64,000 bases of DNA, taken from contig NZ_FOAS01000001.1 in assembly GCF_900109735.1 (NCBI RefSeq), positions 186,001 through 250,000 of the forward strand, written 5' to 3'. Below, in pieces: positions 34,744 through 42,503 of this stretch (the stretch's first letter is position 1; each line of letters starts with the position of its first letter). The position numbers and the translations under genes were made by a program. The notes below the pieces were generated by a model that worked only from the letters and a program-made list of their open reading frames with translations, did no database searches and was not told the DNA's origin. Source of the DNA: Atopomonas hussainii (GTDB lineage Bacteria > Pseudomonadota > Gammaproteobacteria > Pseudomonadales > Pseudomonadaceae).

Positions 34744-35948
34744 GCCCCGCCACTTCAGCCATCGCCATCAGCGGCGCCGGTTGCGTGCTGGCCACCGGCT
34801 GGGGCAGCGCGGCGCTCTGGCAAGCCGCCCAGCAAGCACAAAGCGGTATCAGTGCCCTCGACAGCCCACTGCTGCACAGCCGCAAAATACCTACCTACGG
34901 ACAAATCAGCGCAGCCACGCATCAACGCAGCTTGGCCGATTTAGCCCCTAATCTGCGCCGCTACAGCACCCCGGCGGTGGTCTGGGGGGTGAGCGCCTTG
35001 CAACAAGCACTCAACGAAGCACAACTGGAGCCCGCGAACAGCCCACTGCGTTTTGGTTTGTATTGCAGCCAAGGCGGTTACACCCACCCGGCGCTGGACG
35101 CCTACCACGAGCTACTGCGGGAATGCCGCCAGGCGCACGGCCTCGACGCCGTGCAACTGAGCCGCCGGGTGCTGCGTGATAACGCCTTGAACCCGTTTTT
35201 AGTGCTCACCAGCCTAAGTAACGGCCTGCCCGGCGTGGCCAGCCTTAACTTGCAACTGCAAGGCGAGTGCAACGCCTTTATGCAAGGCGTGTCCGGCAAC
35301 TTGGCCGCCCTGCGCACCGCTTGCGAAGCCTTACAGGCAGGCCGCGTGGATGTTGCGCTGGTGCTGGCCGCCGGTAGCGAGCTAGACCCACTGGCCCTCG
35401 CCAAGCTGGCCCATGGGGGCGCGATCAGCCACAACGGCAACGCCCACTACCAGCCCTTCGATGCCAACGCCCAAGGCGCCATCGGCGGCGACGGCGCGGT
35501 GGCTTTGGTGCTGCGCCGCCAAGCCGATTTGCCCGCAGGCCCGCACGTCACCCTAGATGCGTTGGATGGCCACGCCGACTTTGCCCGCTTGCCACTACCG
35601 CAAGCGCCAGACGTGCTGTGGTGCAGCAGCCGCGCGCAACCGAACGACGACCGCGCTTTATGCGCCAGCCTGCGGCGCATCGCACCCAAGCAAATCAGCG
35701 CCAGCCAAGGCTTGACCGGCTGTCTGAGTGGCGCGCCCAGCTTGGTCGATGTGCTGTTAGCGCGGCGCAGCCTCGAGGCGCAATGCGTGCCAGCGATCTG
35801 CGGCCTAGAGCAACCAGTCGCTAACGATCTGCCACTGGCCCGCCAGCGCAGCACGCCGGCTGTGCTGCGCCGCGCTGCCGTGCTGAACCGCGACAGCAAC
35901 GGTTTCAGTGCCTGTTACCACCTGACCTATCACCCGCTTAGTGCCTAA
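34740..35948 (+). CDS. Second degenerate ketosynthase, chain-length-factor-like
   Basis: A 402-residue thiolase-fold protein with the N-terminal KS layout (AIAISGAGCVLATGWGSAALW) but no catalytic residues. Val184 occupies the nucleophile position (MQGVSGNLAAL), the NxHGT segment is replaced by WCSSRAQPNDD, and the last His motif reads SQGLTGCLSGAP. It overlaps the active KS upstream by 4 bases, the arrangement of KS-alpha/KS-beta genes. With the other dead KS it makes two active/inactive pairs in a row. Confidence 0.75.
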   Translation: MSPATSAIAISGAGCVLATGWGSAALWQAAQQAQSGISALDSPLLHSRKIPTYGQISAATHQRSLADLAPNLRRYSTPAVVWGVSALQQALNEAQLEPANSPLRFGLYCSQGGYTHPALDAYHELLRECRQAHGLDAVQLSRRVLRDNALNPFLVLTSLSNGLPGVASLNLQLQGECNAFMQGVSGNLAALRTACEALQAGRVDVALVLAAGSELDPLALAKLAHGGAISHNGNAHYQPFDANAQGAIGGDGAVALVLRRQADLPAGPHVTLDALDGHADFARLPLPQAPDVLWCSSRAQPNDDRALCASLRRIAPKQISASQGLTGCLSGAPSLVDVLLARRSLEAQCVPAICGLEQPVANDLPLARQRSTPAVLRRAAVLNRDSNGFSACYHLTYHPLSA

Positions 35949-35967
35949 TTCAAAGGAAGTGCTTGTC

Positions 35968-38835
35968 ATGGATTACCGCGATTACGTTCGCCCCAAATAC
36001 GTTGAGCTGATGCAGGCGCTGGGCTTGCAGCAGCAGTTTCATCGCGCCAGCGGCAGTCAATTGTTTTACCGCAACGCCGACGGCGCCGAAGTCGCCGTGG
36101 ATGACTTTCTCGGCGGTTACGGCGCCGCGCTGTTCGGCCATAACGACCCCGAGTTCGTCAGCCAATACTGCCAATTGCTCGAAGCGCAGATCCCGTTCAA
36201 CGCCCAGATGTCGGTGCGCGGCGCCGCTGGCGAGCTCGCGCATGCCCTGAGCGATGCGCTGAATGCCGAGCTAAACAACCGCGAGCGCTACATCAGCACC
36301 TTCTCCAATAGCGGCGCCGAAGCCGTAGAGATTGCCGTCAAGCACGCCGAATACTGCCGACAGAAGCAATTACAAGAACAGTTCGATGCGCTGGACTACC
36401 AACTGGCACAGCTGAGCAGCGGCGAGCAGGCCTATCAACTGCTCGATCTAGCCAGCCTCGACATACCCGCCGGCCTACTGCCGGCTTCGCTGGACAGCGC
36501 CACGCTGCGCCAGTTGGCTGAAGCCCTGCGCCAACACAACCTGCAAGTGCTGCAAAGTGCGCCGGTGTTCGTCGCCCTTAAACGCAGCTTCCACGGCAAG
36601 CTGGTGAATACCGTGCAGCTGACCCACGGCAAGCAATACCGCCAGCCGTTTGCACGCTTCGGCCTGCAGGTCGATTTCCTCGACCCGGCGCAGCCCGAGC
36701 AGTTTGCCCAGCTGCAACAACGCCACCAGCAAGCTTGGCTGAGCCTGCAAGCCTGTGCAGAAGGCTGGCAATTGGTGCGCCATGCGCAGTCGCGCATCGC
36801 CGCCGTGCTGCTGGAGCCGATCCAAGGCGAAGGCGGCATCAATGAGTTCCCCGCCGAGTTTTATCTGGGCGTGCGGCGCTTCAGCAACCAACTGCAATGC
36901 CCGCTGATCATCGATGAAGTGCAGGCCGGCTTCGGCCGTGCCGGCAGCCTGCTGGCGAGCAGTCAGTTCAATCTGCAAGGCGATTACTACTGCTTATCTA
37001 AGGCGCTCGGCGGTGGTTTGGCGAAGATCGCCGTGACCCTGATTCGCGCCAGCCATTACCAGCCCGACTTCAGCTATATCCACAGCTCGACCTTTGCCGA
37101 AGACGACGTGTCCTGCCAGATCGCCCTCAGCGCCCTGCGGCGTCTGCAAGCCAACGACGGCGCCATGCTCAAGGACATCGCCCACAAAGGCGCCTACCTG
37201 AAAAGCGCGCTACAAGAGCTGCACACCGCTTACCCCGAGGTGATCGCCGATGTGCGCGGCCGCGGCCTGCTGCTCGGCGTCGAACTGCACGACCTGAGCA
37301 AAACCGGCTCGCTGGTGCAGATCTCCGCGCAATACAACGAGGCGCTGGGCTACATCATCGCCGGCTACCTGCTGCAACACGAAGCCTTGCGGGTGGCGCC
37401 GTCGGGCAGTAACTCCAACGTTATCCGCCTGGAGCCACCGGCGTGCATCAGTTTGGCGCAGATCGATCGTCTGATCGGCGCTTTGCAGCGGGTTTGCGAA
37501 CACTTGCGCCGCCGCGACTCGCTGCCGCTGGCCGCAGGCGTGTGCGCCGATCAGATTCCGCAACTGGCCGAGCGTGGCGAGCAGTTCAGCACCGCCGCCG
37601 CCCCAGCGCTCAACGCGCACCCGGCGGTGGTGACTAAGGTGGCGTTTATCAACCACCTGATCGACGCCGACATGCTCAGCGATGTTGATCCCTCGCTGGC
37701 GCCACTGAGCCCCGAACAAAAACGCAGCTTTATTCAGCGCATGGCGCCGGAACGGCGTTCGGCACCGATTGGCCCGGTACTGATCCGCTCGCGCCTAGGC
37801 ACCGCCGTGGAGTTCAGCCTGTACCCCTTGTGCATGGACTCCAACGCCATGTCGGCCTACTTGGCCAGCGGTGATCTGGAGCCGATTCGCCGCGAGATCA
37901 GCGAGCGCATCAAAGATGCCCGCGCCGACGGCTGCCGGGTGGCCGGTTTGGGTATGTACACCTCGATCGTCACCAATAACGCGCAAGCACTACAGATCAA
38001 TGACGTGGCACTCACCTCAGGCAACGCACTGACCATCGGCATGGGCCTGGAAGCCATTGAGCAGGGTTGCCAGCAACAAGGCCTGCAACTGAACCGCGAA
38101 ACCGCTGCTGTGGTAGGCGCCGCTGGCAACATCGCCTCGACCTATGCCTCGCTGTTGTCGCGCCAGGTCGACCAGTTAATTCTGATTGGCAGCGGTCGCG
38201 ATGGCTCGCTGCGCCGACTGGAGAAAACCGCCCAGCTGATCTACGCCGACGCCGCCCGCGCGGTGCTGCAAGGCAACACCCATGACGATATCTTGGCCGA
38301 CCGCCTGCAACGCCTGAGCGGCTTCGATCGCTTACTGGCCGAGCATGCCAACAGCCCTGCGCTGGGCAAGCAGGTATTCGAGTTCGTCGCCCAGCATGCC
38401 AACGCAACGCCCTTCATCACCCTGAGCAACGACCTCAGCACCTTGCAGCAGGCGCGCATCGTGCTGTGCGCGGCGAATGCCGCTGAGCCGTTCTTGGGCG
38501 CCGAGCATTTCGCCGAAAACAGCGTGGTGTGCGACATCGCCGTGCCGCTCAACGTGGTGCAAAGCATCGGCACACAGCGCCCCGACGTGCTCTACATGCA
38601 CGGCGGCATCATGCAGACCCCGCTCGGCGATGGCCTGCCCGCGCATGTGCGCGCCTATCTGCAGCACGACCAGTTGTACGCCTGCATGGCCGAGTCGGTG
38701 CTGATGGGCCTAAACGGCACGCGCCAGCATTTCTCCTACGGCGATATCGACCGCGAGCAGGTGCAGCAGATCCGCGCCCTGGCCGCCGCGCATGGCTTCG
38801 GCTTGGCGCAATTCAAAACTGCTAACTCTCTGTAA
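35968..38835 (+). CDS. Class III aminotransferase fused to acyl-ACP reductase-like domain
   Basis: Fusion of 955 residues. N-terminal ~510 residues: a PLP class III aminotransferase with DEVQAGFGRAG (Asp316) and the PLP Lys345 in CLSKALGGG. There is an insertion around residues 130-190. Residues ~600-955 resemble cyanobacterial acyl-ACP reductase: GLGMYTSIVTNN, the TSGN segment, a Rossmann VVGAAGNIAS (715-724), HGGIMQTP, QLYACMAESVL with Cys906 aligned to the proposed catalytic Cys of that enzyme, and NFSWG-like HFSYGD. Expected chemistry: NAD(P)H reduction of an acyl-ACP to an aldehyde and transamination to an amine, as in TamH/PigE-type fusions. I chose the ATG at 35968 (AAGGAAG upstream) over the GTG at 35941. 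Domain calls are by eye. Confidence 0.85.
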   Translation: MDYRDYVRPKYVELMQALGLQQQFHRASGSQLFYRNADGAEVAVDDFLGGYGAALFGHNDPEFVSQYCQLLEAQIPFNAQMSVRGAAGELAHALSDALNAELNNRERYISTFSNSGAEAVEIAVKHAEYCRQKQLQEQFDALDYQLAQLSSGEQAYQLLDLASLDIPAGLLPASLDSATLRQLAEALRQHNLQVLQSAPVFVALKRSFHGKLVNTVQLTHGKQYRQPFARFGLQVDFLDPAQPEQFAQLQQRHQQAWLSLQACAEGWQLVRHAQSRIAAVLLEPIQGEGGINEFPAEFYLGVRRFSNQLQCPLIIDEVQAGFGRAGSLLASSQFNLQGDYYCLSKALGGGLAKIAVTLIRASHYQPDFSYIHSSTFAEDDVSCQIALSALRRLQANDGAMLKDIAHKGAYLKSALQELHTAYPEVIADVRGRGLLLGVELHDLSKTGSLVQISAQYNEALGYIIAGYLLQHEALRVAPSGSNSNVIRLEPPACISLAQIDRLIGALQRVCEHLRRRDSLPLAAGVCADQIPQLAERGEQFSTAAAPALNAHPAVVTKVAFINHLIDADMLSDVDPSLAPLSPEQKRSFIQRMAPERRSAPIGPVLIRSRLGTAVEFSLYPLCMDSNAMSAYLASGDLEPIRREISERIKDARADGCRVAGLGMYTSIVTNNAQALQINDVALTSGNALTIGMGLEAIEQGCQQQGLQLNRETAAVVGAAGNIASTYASLLSRQVDQLILIGSGRDGSLRRLEKTAQLIYADAARAVLQGNTHDDILADRLQRLSGFDRLLAEHANSPALGKQVFEFVAQHANATPFITLSNDLSTLQQARIVLCAANAAEPFLGAEHFAENSVVCDIAVPLNVVQSIGTQRPDVLYMHGGIMQTPLGDGLPAHVRAYLQHDQLYACMAESVLMGLNGTRQHFSYGDIDREQVQQIRALAAAHGFGLAQFKTANSL

Positions 38836-38844
38836 GGACAGCCC

Positions 38845-39585
38845 ATGACTCAGCCCATTGCCATCGTCACTGGCGGCAGCCGCGGCATCGGTCGCGCCAT
38901 CGTGCGCAGCCTAGCCGCCGCGGGGTATCAGGTGGCGTTTACCTACCAGCGCGATCACGTCGCCGCCGCCACGTTGCTGGAAGAACTGCGCTGCGCTTAC
39001 GCGCAGGCCAGTTTCAGCGCGCACGCCTGCGATATCGCCGAGCCAACGAGCATTCAGCACTGCTTTGCCGAGATCGAAAGCCAATACCCGCGCATCGACC
39101 TGCTGGTGAACAACGCCGGCATCACCCGCGATGGCTTACTCGCCAGCATGCCGCTGGCTGACCTGCAACTGGTGATTCAAACCAACCTGATCGGCACCTT
39201 GCTGTGCTGCCAGCAAGTGCTGCCGAGCATGCTGCGCCAGCGCCAAGGCTGCATCGTCAACCTCAGCTCGGTGGCGGCGCAGAAACCCGGCAAAGGGCAA
39301 AGCAACTACGCCGCTGCCAAAGGCGGTGTCGAGGCGCTGACCCGCGCTCTGGCGGTCGAGCTGGCGCCGCGCAATATCCGCGTCAATGCCATTGCCCCGG
39401 GCATCGTTAATACCGAGATGAGCACCGCGCTGGTGGCTAGCCAAGCCGAGGCCATCCACGAGCGTTTGCTGGTTAAACGCTATGCCGAACCCGAAGAAAT
39501 CGCCCAAGCGCTGCTGTTTATCGCCCAAGCGCACTACCTCACTGGCGAAGTGATCGCCCTCAACGGCGGGTTGAAAATGCCATGA
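38845..39585 (+). CDS. FabG-like short-chain dehydrogenase/reductase
   Basis: SDR of 246 residues with the classical NADPH motif TGGSRGIGRAI, NNAG in LLVNNAGITRDG, and the Ser-Tyr-Lys triad in NLSSVAAQKPGKGQSNYAAAKGG. This is a typical FabG profile, so 3-ketoacyl-ACP reduction is the likely role. RBS TAAGGA lies 7 bases before the ATG. It overlaps the next SDR gene by 4 bases. Confidence 0.9.
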   Translation: MTQPIAIVTGGSRGIGRAIVRSLAAAGYQVAFTYQRDHVAAATLLEELRCAYAQASFSAHACDIAEPTSIQHCFAEIESQYPRIDLLVNNAGITRDGLLASMPLADLQLVIQTNLIGTLLCCQQVLPSMLRQRQGCIVNLSSVAAQKPGKGQSNYAAAKGGVEALTRALAVELAPRNIRVNAIAPGIVNTEMSTALVASQAEAIHERLLVKRYAEPEEIAQALLFIAQAHYLTGEVIALNGGLKMP

Positions 39586-40346
39586 GTACACCACGCACCT
39601 TTCTGATTACCGGCGCCGCCAAAGGCATTGGCCGAGCGATTGCCGAAGATTTGGCCACCGACAGCGCACACCGTTTGATCCTCCTCGATATGGATCTCGA
39701 CCACCTGTGCAGCTGGGTCGACAGCCAGCCATGGCCGGCGCAGATCGAAGCGCATGCCGTCGACATCAGCAACCTAGAGAGCCTGCAAAGCCTGCTTAAC
39801 GAGCTCGGCCAGCGCATCAGCCACGTGGATGTGCTGGTCAACAGCGCAGGCATCTGCAACGAGAACGAGCCGGAAGACCTGATCAATTGGAAACGGGTGA
39901 TCGACGTTAATCTCAACGGCACCTTCTACGTCACCTCGCTGTGCGTGCCGCTGATGGCCGATCACGGACGCATCATCAATATCGCCTCGATCCTCGGCCG
40001 CGCTGGCAAGGTGCGCAACAGCGCCTACTGCGCCTCGAAACACGGCATGGTCGGCATGACCAAAGCGCTGGCACTGGACTTAGCGCCTCGGCAGATCACC
40101 GTCAACGCCATCCTCCCGGCGTGGGTCGATACCCCCATGCTGCAACAAGAGTTGGCCATGCAAGCGAAGATTGCCGGGCTCAGCGCCGAGCAAATCCAAC
40201 GCAATGCGCGGAAAAAACTGCCGCTGCGGCGCTTTATTGCCAGCGCCGAAGTGGCCGCGCTGGTGCGCTACCTGATCAGCCCCGAAGCCGGCGCACTGAC
40301 GGCGCAAAGCCTGCTGCTCGACGGCGGCGTTGGTTTGGGGATGTGA
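39582..40346 (+). CDS. Second short-chain dehydrogenase/reductase of the lipid cluster
   Basis: SDR of 254 residues: TGAAKGIGRAIAED (cofactor), LLDMD with an acidic residue after beta-2 that favours NAD(H), VNSAGICNE, and the triad in INIASILGRAGKVRNSAYCASKHGM. It ends with a normal LLLDGGVGLGM. It differs from the preceding FabG-like enzyme in probable cofactor preference. It could reduce or oxidise a 3-hydroxy/keto group or act on the final product; the role is open. ATGA overlap with the first SDR. Confidence 0.87.
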   Translation: MSTPRTFLITGAAKGIGRAIAEDLATDSAHRLILLDMDLDHLCSWVDSQPWPAQIEAHAVDISNLESLQSLLNELGQRISHVDVLVNSAGICNENEPEDLINWKRVIDVNLNGTFYVTSLCVPLMADHGRIINIASILGRAGKVRNSAYCASKHGMVGMTKALALDLAPRQITVNAILPAWVDTPMLQQELAMQAKIAGLSAEQIQRNARKKLPLRRFIASAEVAALVRYLISPEAGALTAQSLLLDGGVGLGM

Positions 40347-40348
40347 GC

Positions 40349-41620
40349 ATGCCACGTGGATTGGCTCTACTGAGCGTGCTCAGCCTGTGCAGCGCCGCCG
40401 CGCTGGCCGACCTGCAGCCGGATTACTGGGATGGCGAAGTTGGCCTAGCCAGCGCCGTGCGCCTGCATGGCGACGAGGCCATTACGCAGAAACAGCTGTA
40501 CCTGAAGGCGAGCCTAGAAGACTCGTGGGGCGACAGCTTCTACAAAGCCAAAGCGCGCGTACGCTACGACGCGCGCTACGAAGGCGATCAACCCTACAGC
40601 GATGCCGCCCGCGACGACTATCGCTTCACCGCCGACTGGCGCCACCTGTATTGGGGGCATCGCCTTGGCGATGGCGAGCTGACCTTAGGTTGGCAGCAAG
40701 TGGTATGGGGGCGTGCCGACGAGCTGCGCGTGCTCGATCAGGTCAACCCGTTGGATTACCGCGAAGGCCTCACCGCCTTGCTGGAAGACAGCCGCATCGC
40801 CCTGCCCATGGCGCGCCTCGTGCACCCACTGGGTGACTGGGAGCTGGAAGCCCTGTGGATTACCGACAGCAAAGCCAACCGCTGGCCCGCCGAAGGCAGC
40901 GAATTCGACGGCCCAGTGTTTACCCGCCCCGATCCGAGCCTGTTCGAAACCCAGCGCAGCGAGCAGTACCACGGCAGCGAAAAGTTCGCCTATGGGCTTA
41001 GCGCCAACGGTCAGCTCGGCTCAGTAGACGTCAGCGTGGTCGGCCTCAACAGCCGCCAGCAAGACCCGGTATATGCCATCACCGGCATTGCCGCCGATGG
41101 CCGCAGCCAAGTGCAGGCGCGCCATCCGCGCTACAGCATGCTCGGCAGCGGCATCGCCATCGACCCCGGCTACAGCTTGGTGATTCGCAGCGAGCTGGCC
41201 TACTTCGACAACTGGCAAGTCACCAACCCTTACCGCAGCCACGGCAGCGACCAGAGCAACATGCTCAAGGGCTTGCTGGGCGTGGATTACCTGTGGCGCG
41301 ACTGGTTGCTCTCCGCACAGTGGCAAGAGCAGCACCTGTTGCAATGGCAGCCGGGCATGCTCACCCCCGAGCGCGACCGCCTGTTCACTCTGTCTGGCGA
41401 AGGCAGCCATCTGCAAGACCGGCTGAAAACCCGCCTAGTGATGGCCTTCTCGCCCCCAGCCGACGACAACACCCTGCTGCAAGGCATCTTCACCTACAAG
41501 CCCGCTGACTGGCTCAAGTTAGGGCTGGAGATCGACCTGTTCTTCGGCAACCGCGAGCAAGCCTTCGGCAGCTACCGCCAGCACGACCAAGTGCGCCTGT
41601 CTGCCGGCTACCTGTTTTAA
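40349..41620 (+). CDS. DUF1302-like outer-membrane protein
   Basis: A 423-residue protein with a signal peptide (MPRGLALLSVLSLCSAAALA). The mature part is rich in alternating amphipathic strands and ends in an aromatic residue (LSAGYLF), as expected for an outer-membrane beta-barrel. The segment VVWGRADELRVLDQVNPLDYREG is characteristic of DUF1302/DUF1302-like proteins. The ATG at 40349 is 2 bases after the SDR stop and the preceding open frame is not coding. It probably forms the outer-membrane exit or receptor for the cluster's product. Confidence 0.8.
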   Translation: MPRGLALLSVLSLCSAAALADLQPDYWDGEVGLASAVRLHGDEAITQKQLYLKASLEDSWGDSFYKAKARVRYDARYEGDQPYSDAARDDYRFTADWRHLYWGHRLGDGELTLGWQQVVWGRADELRVLDQVNPLDYREGLTALLEDSRIALPMARLVHPLGDWELEALWITDSKANRWPAEGSEFDGPVFTRPDPSLFETQRSEQYHGSEKFAYGLSANGQLGSVDVSVVGLNSRQQDPVYAITGIAADGRSQVQARHPRYSMLGSGIAIDPGYSLVIRSELAYFDNWQVTNPYRSHGSDQSNMLKGLLGVDYLWRDWLLSAQWQEQHLLQWQPGMLTPERDRLFTLSGEGSHLQDRLKTRLVMAFSPPADDNTLLQGIFTYKPADWLKLGLEIDLFFGNREQAFGSYRQHDQVRLSAGYLF

Positions 41621-41651
41621 CCCCGAGCCCAAACACTACAAGGAGAGTCAC

Positions 41652-42488
41652 ATGTCACCCTCACTCAAGCGTCTCTGCGTTACCTCCTGCCTGCTGATCA
41701 GCAGTGTGGTCCACGCGGAAAACGCCCCCAATGCCGAACAAATCATGCAGCAGGCCCGCGACCGTCACGACGGTCACAGCTTTATTTCGCAGGTGTCATT
41801 GATCCTGCATGACAAGCAAGGCAACAGCCGCGTACGCGACTTCACCTACCTGCAAAAAGACTATGCCGACAGCGACAAATTCAGCATGTTCTTTAGCTCG
41901 CCCAGCGATGTGCGCAACGTGGCCTTTCATATCGAAAACCCCCACGAAGCCCTAAAACAAGAAGACAGCCAGTGGATGTACCTGCCGATCAGCCGACAGA
42001 CCCGACGCATCTCCACCACCGACAAGCGCGGCGCGTTTATGGGCAGCGACTACACCTACGCCGACCTCGACAAAATCCGCGTCAATGATTACCGGCAAAC
42101 CTTAGTCGGCGAAGAAACCCTGCAAGGCCGCGACTGCTATGTGATCGAGCGTGAGCCTGCGTCGCCAGCGATTCTCACCAAGACCGGCTACAACAAGCTC
42201 AAGGTGTGGATCGACAAGCAAAACCACTTGGTCATGCAGCAAAACTTCTATGACGTGAAAGATGTGCTGATCAAGCAGATGCGCACCAAAGAAGTCAGCA
42301 CCATCGACGGCATCGACAGCATCACCCTCAGTGAAACCGAGCACTTCATCGACGGCACCCGTTCAGAAATGCGCTTTACCGACCTGCGCTACAACGTGTT
42401 GCTGGAAGACCGCCTGTTCACCCAGAGCGCCCTGCGTCGCGGCTTGAAAGCCAGCGATGTCAGCGCCCTGCAAACCTCCGCCCGCTAA
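41652..42488 (+). CDS. LolA-like periplasmic lipoprotein-sorting family protein
   Basis: A 278-residue secreted protein with a signal peptide ending near VVHAEN. It shows the outer-membrane lipoprotein-sorting (LolA-like) fold: AEQIMQQARDRHDG, MFFSSPSDVRNVAF, WMYLPISRQTRRIS, FMGSDYTYADL and KLKVWIDKQNHLVMQQNFYD. Proteins of this type are encoded beside RND/MMPL exporters and are thought to carry hydrophobic molecules across the periplasm. Here it would link the exporter downstream with the outer-membrane protein upstream. RBS AAGGAG. Confidence 0.88.
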   Translation: MSPSLKRLCVTSCLLISSVVHAENAPNAEQIMQQARDRHDGHSFISQVSLILHDKQGNSRVRDFTYLQKDYADSDKFSMFFSSPSDVRNVAFHIENPHEALKQEDSQWMYLPISRQTRRISTTDKRGAFMGSDYTYADLDKIRVNDYRQTLVGEETLQGRDCYVIEREPASPAILTKTGYNKLKVWIDKQNHLVMQQNFYDVKDVLIKQMRTKEVSTIDGIDSITLSETEHFIDGTRSEMRFTDLRYNVLLEDRLFTQSALRRGLKASDVSALQTSAR

Positions 42489-42503
42489 GCAGGGATTGTC
42501 CAC

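Noticed and set aside
39941-40348. N-terminal extension of the DUF1302-like protein
   Set aside because: This frame is the shadow of the second SDR gene; the ATG at 40349 begins a proper signal peptide 2 bases after the SDR stop.
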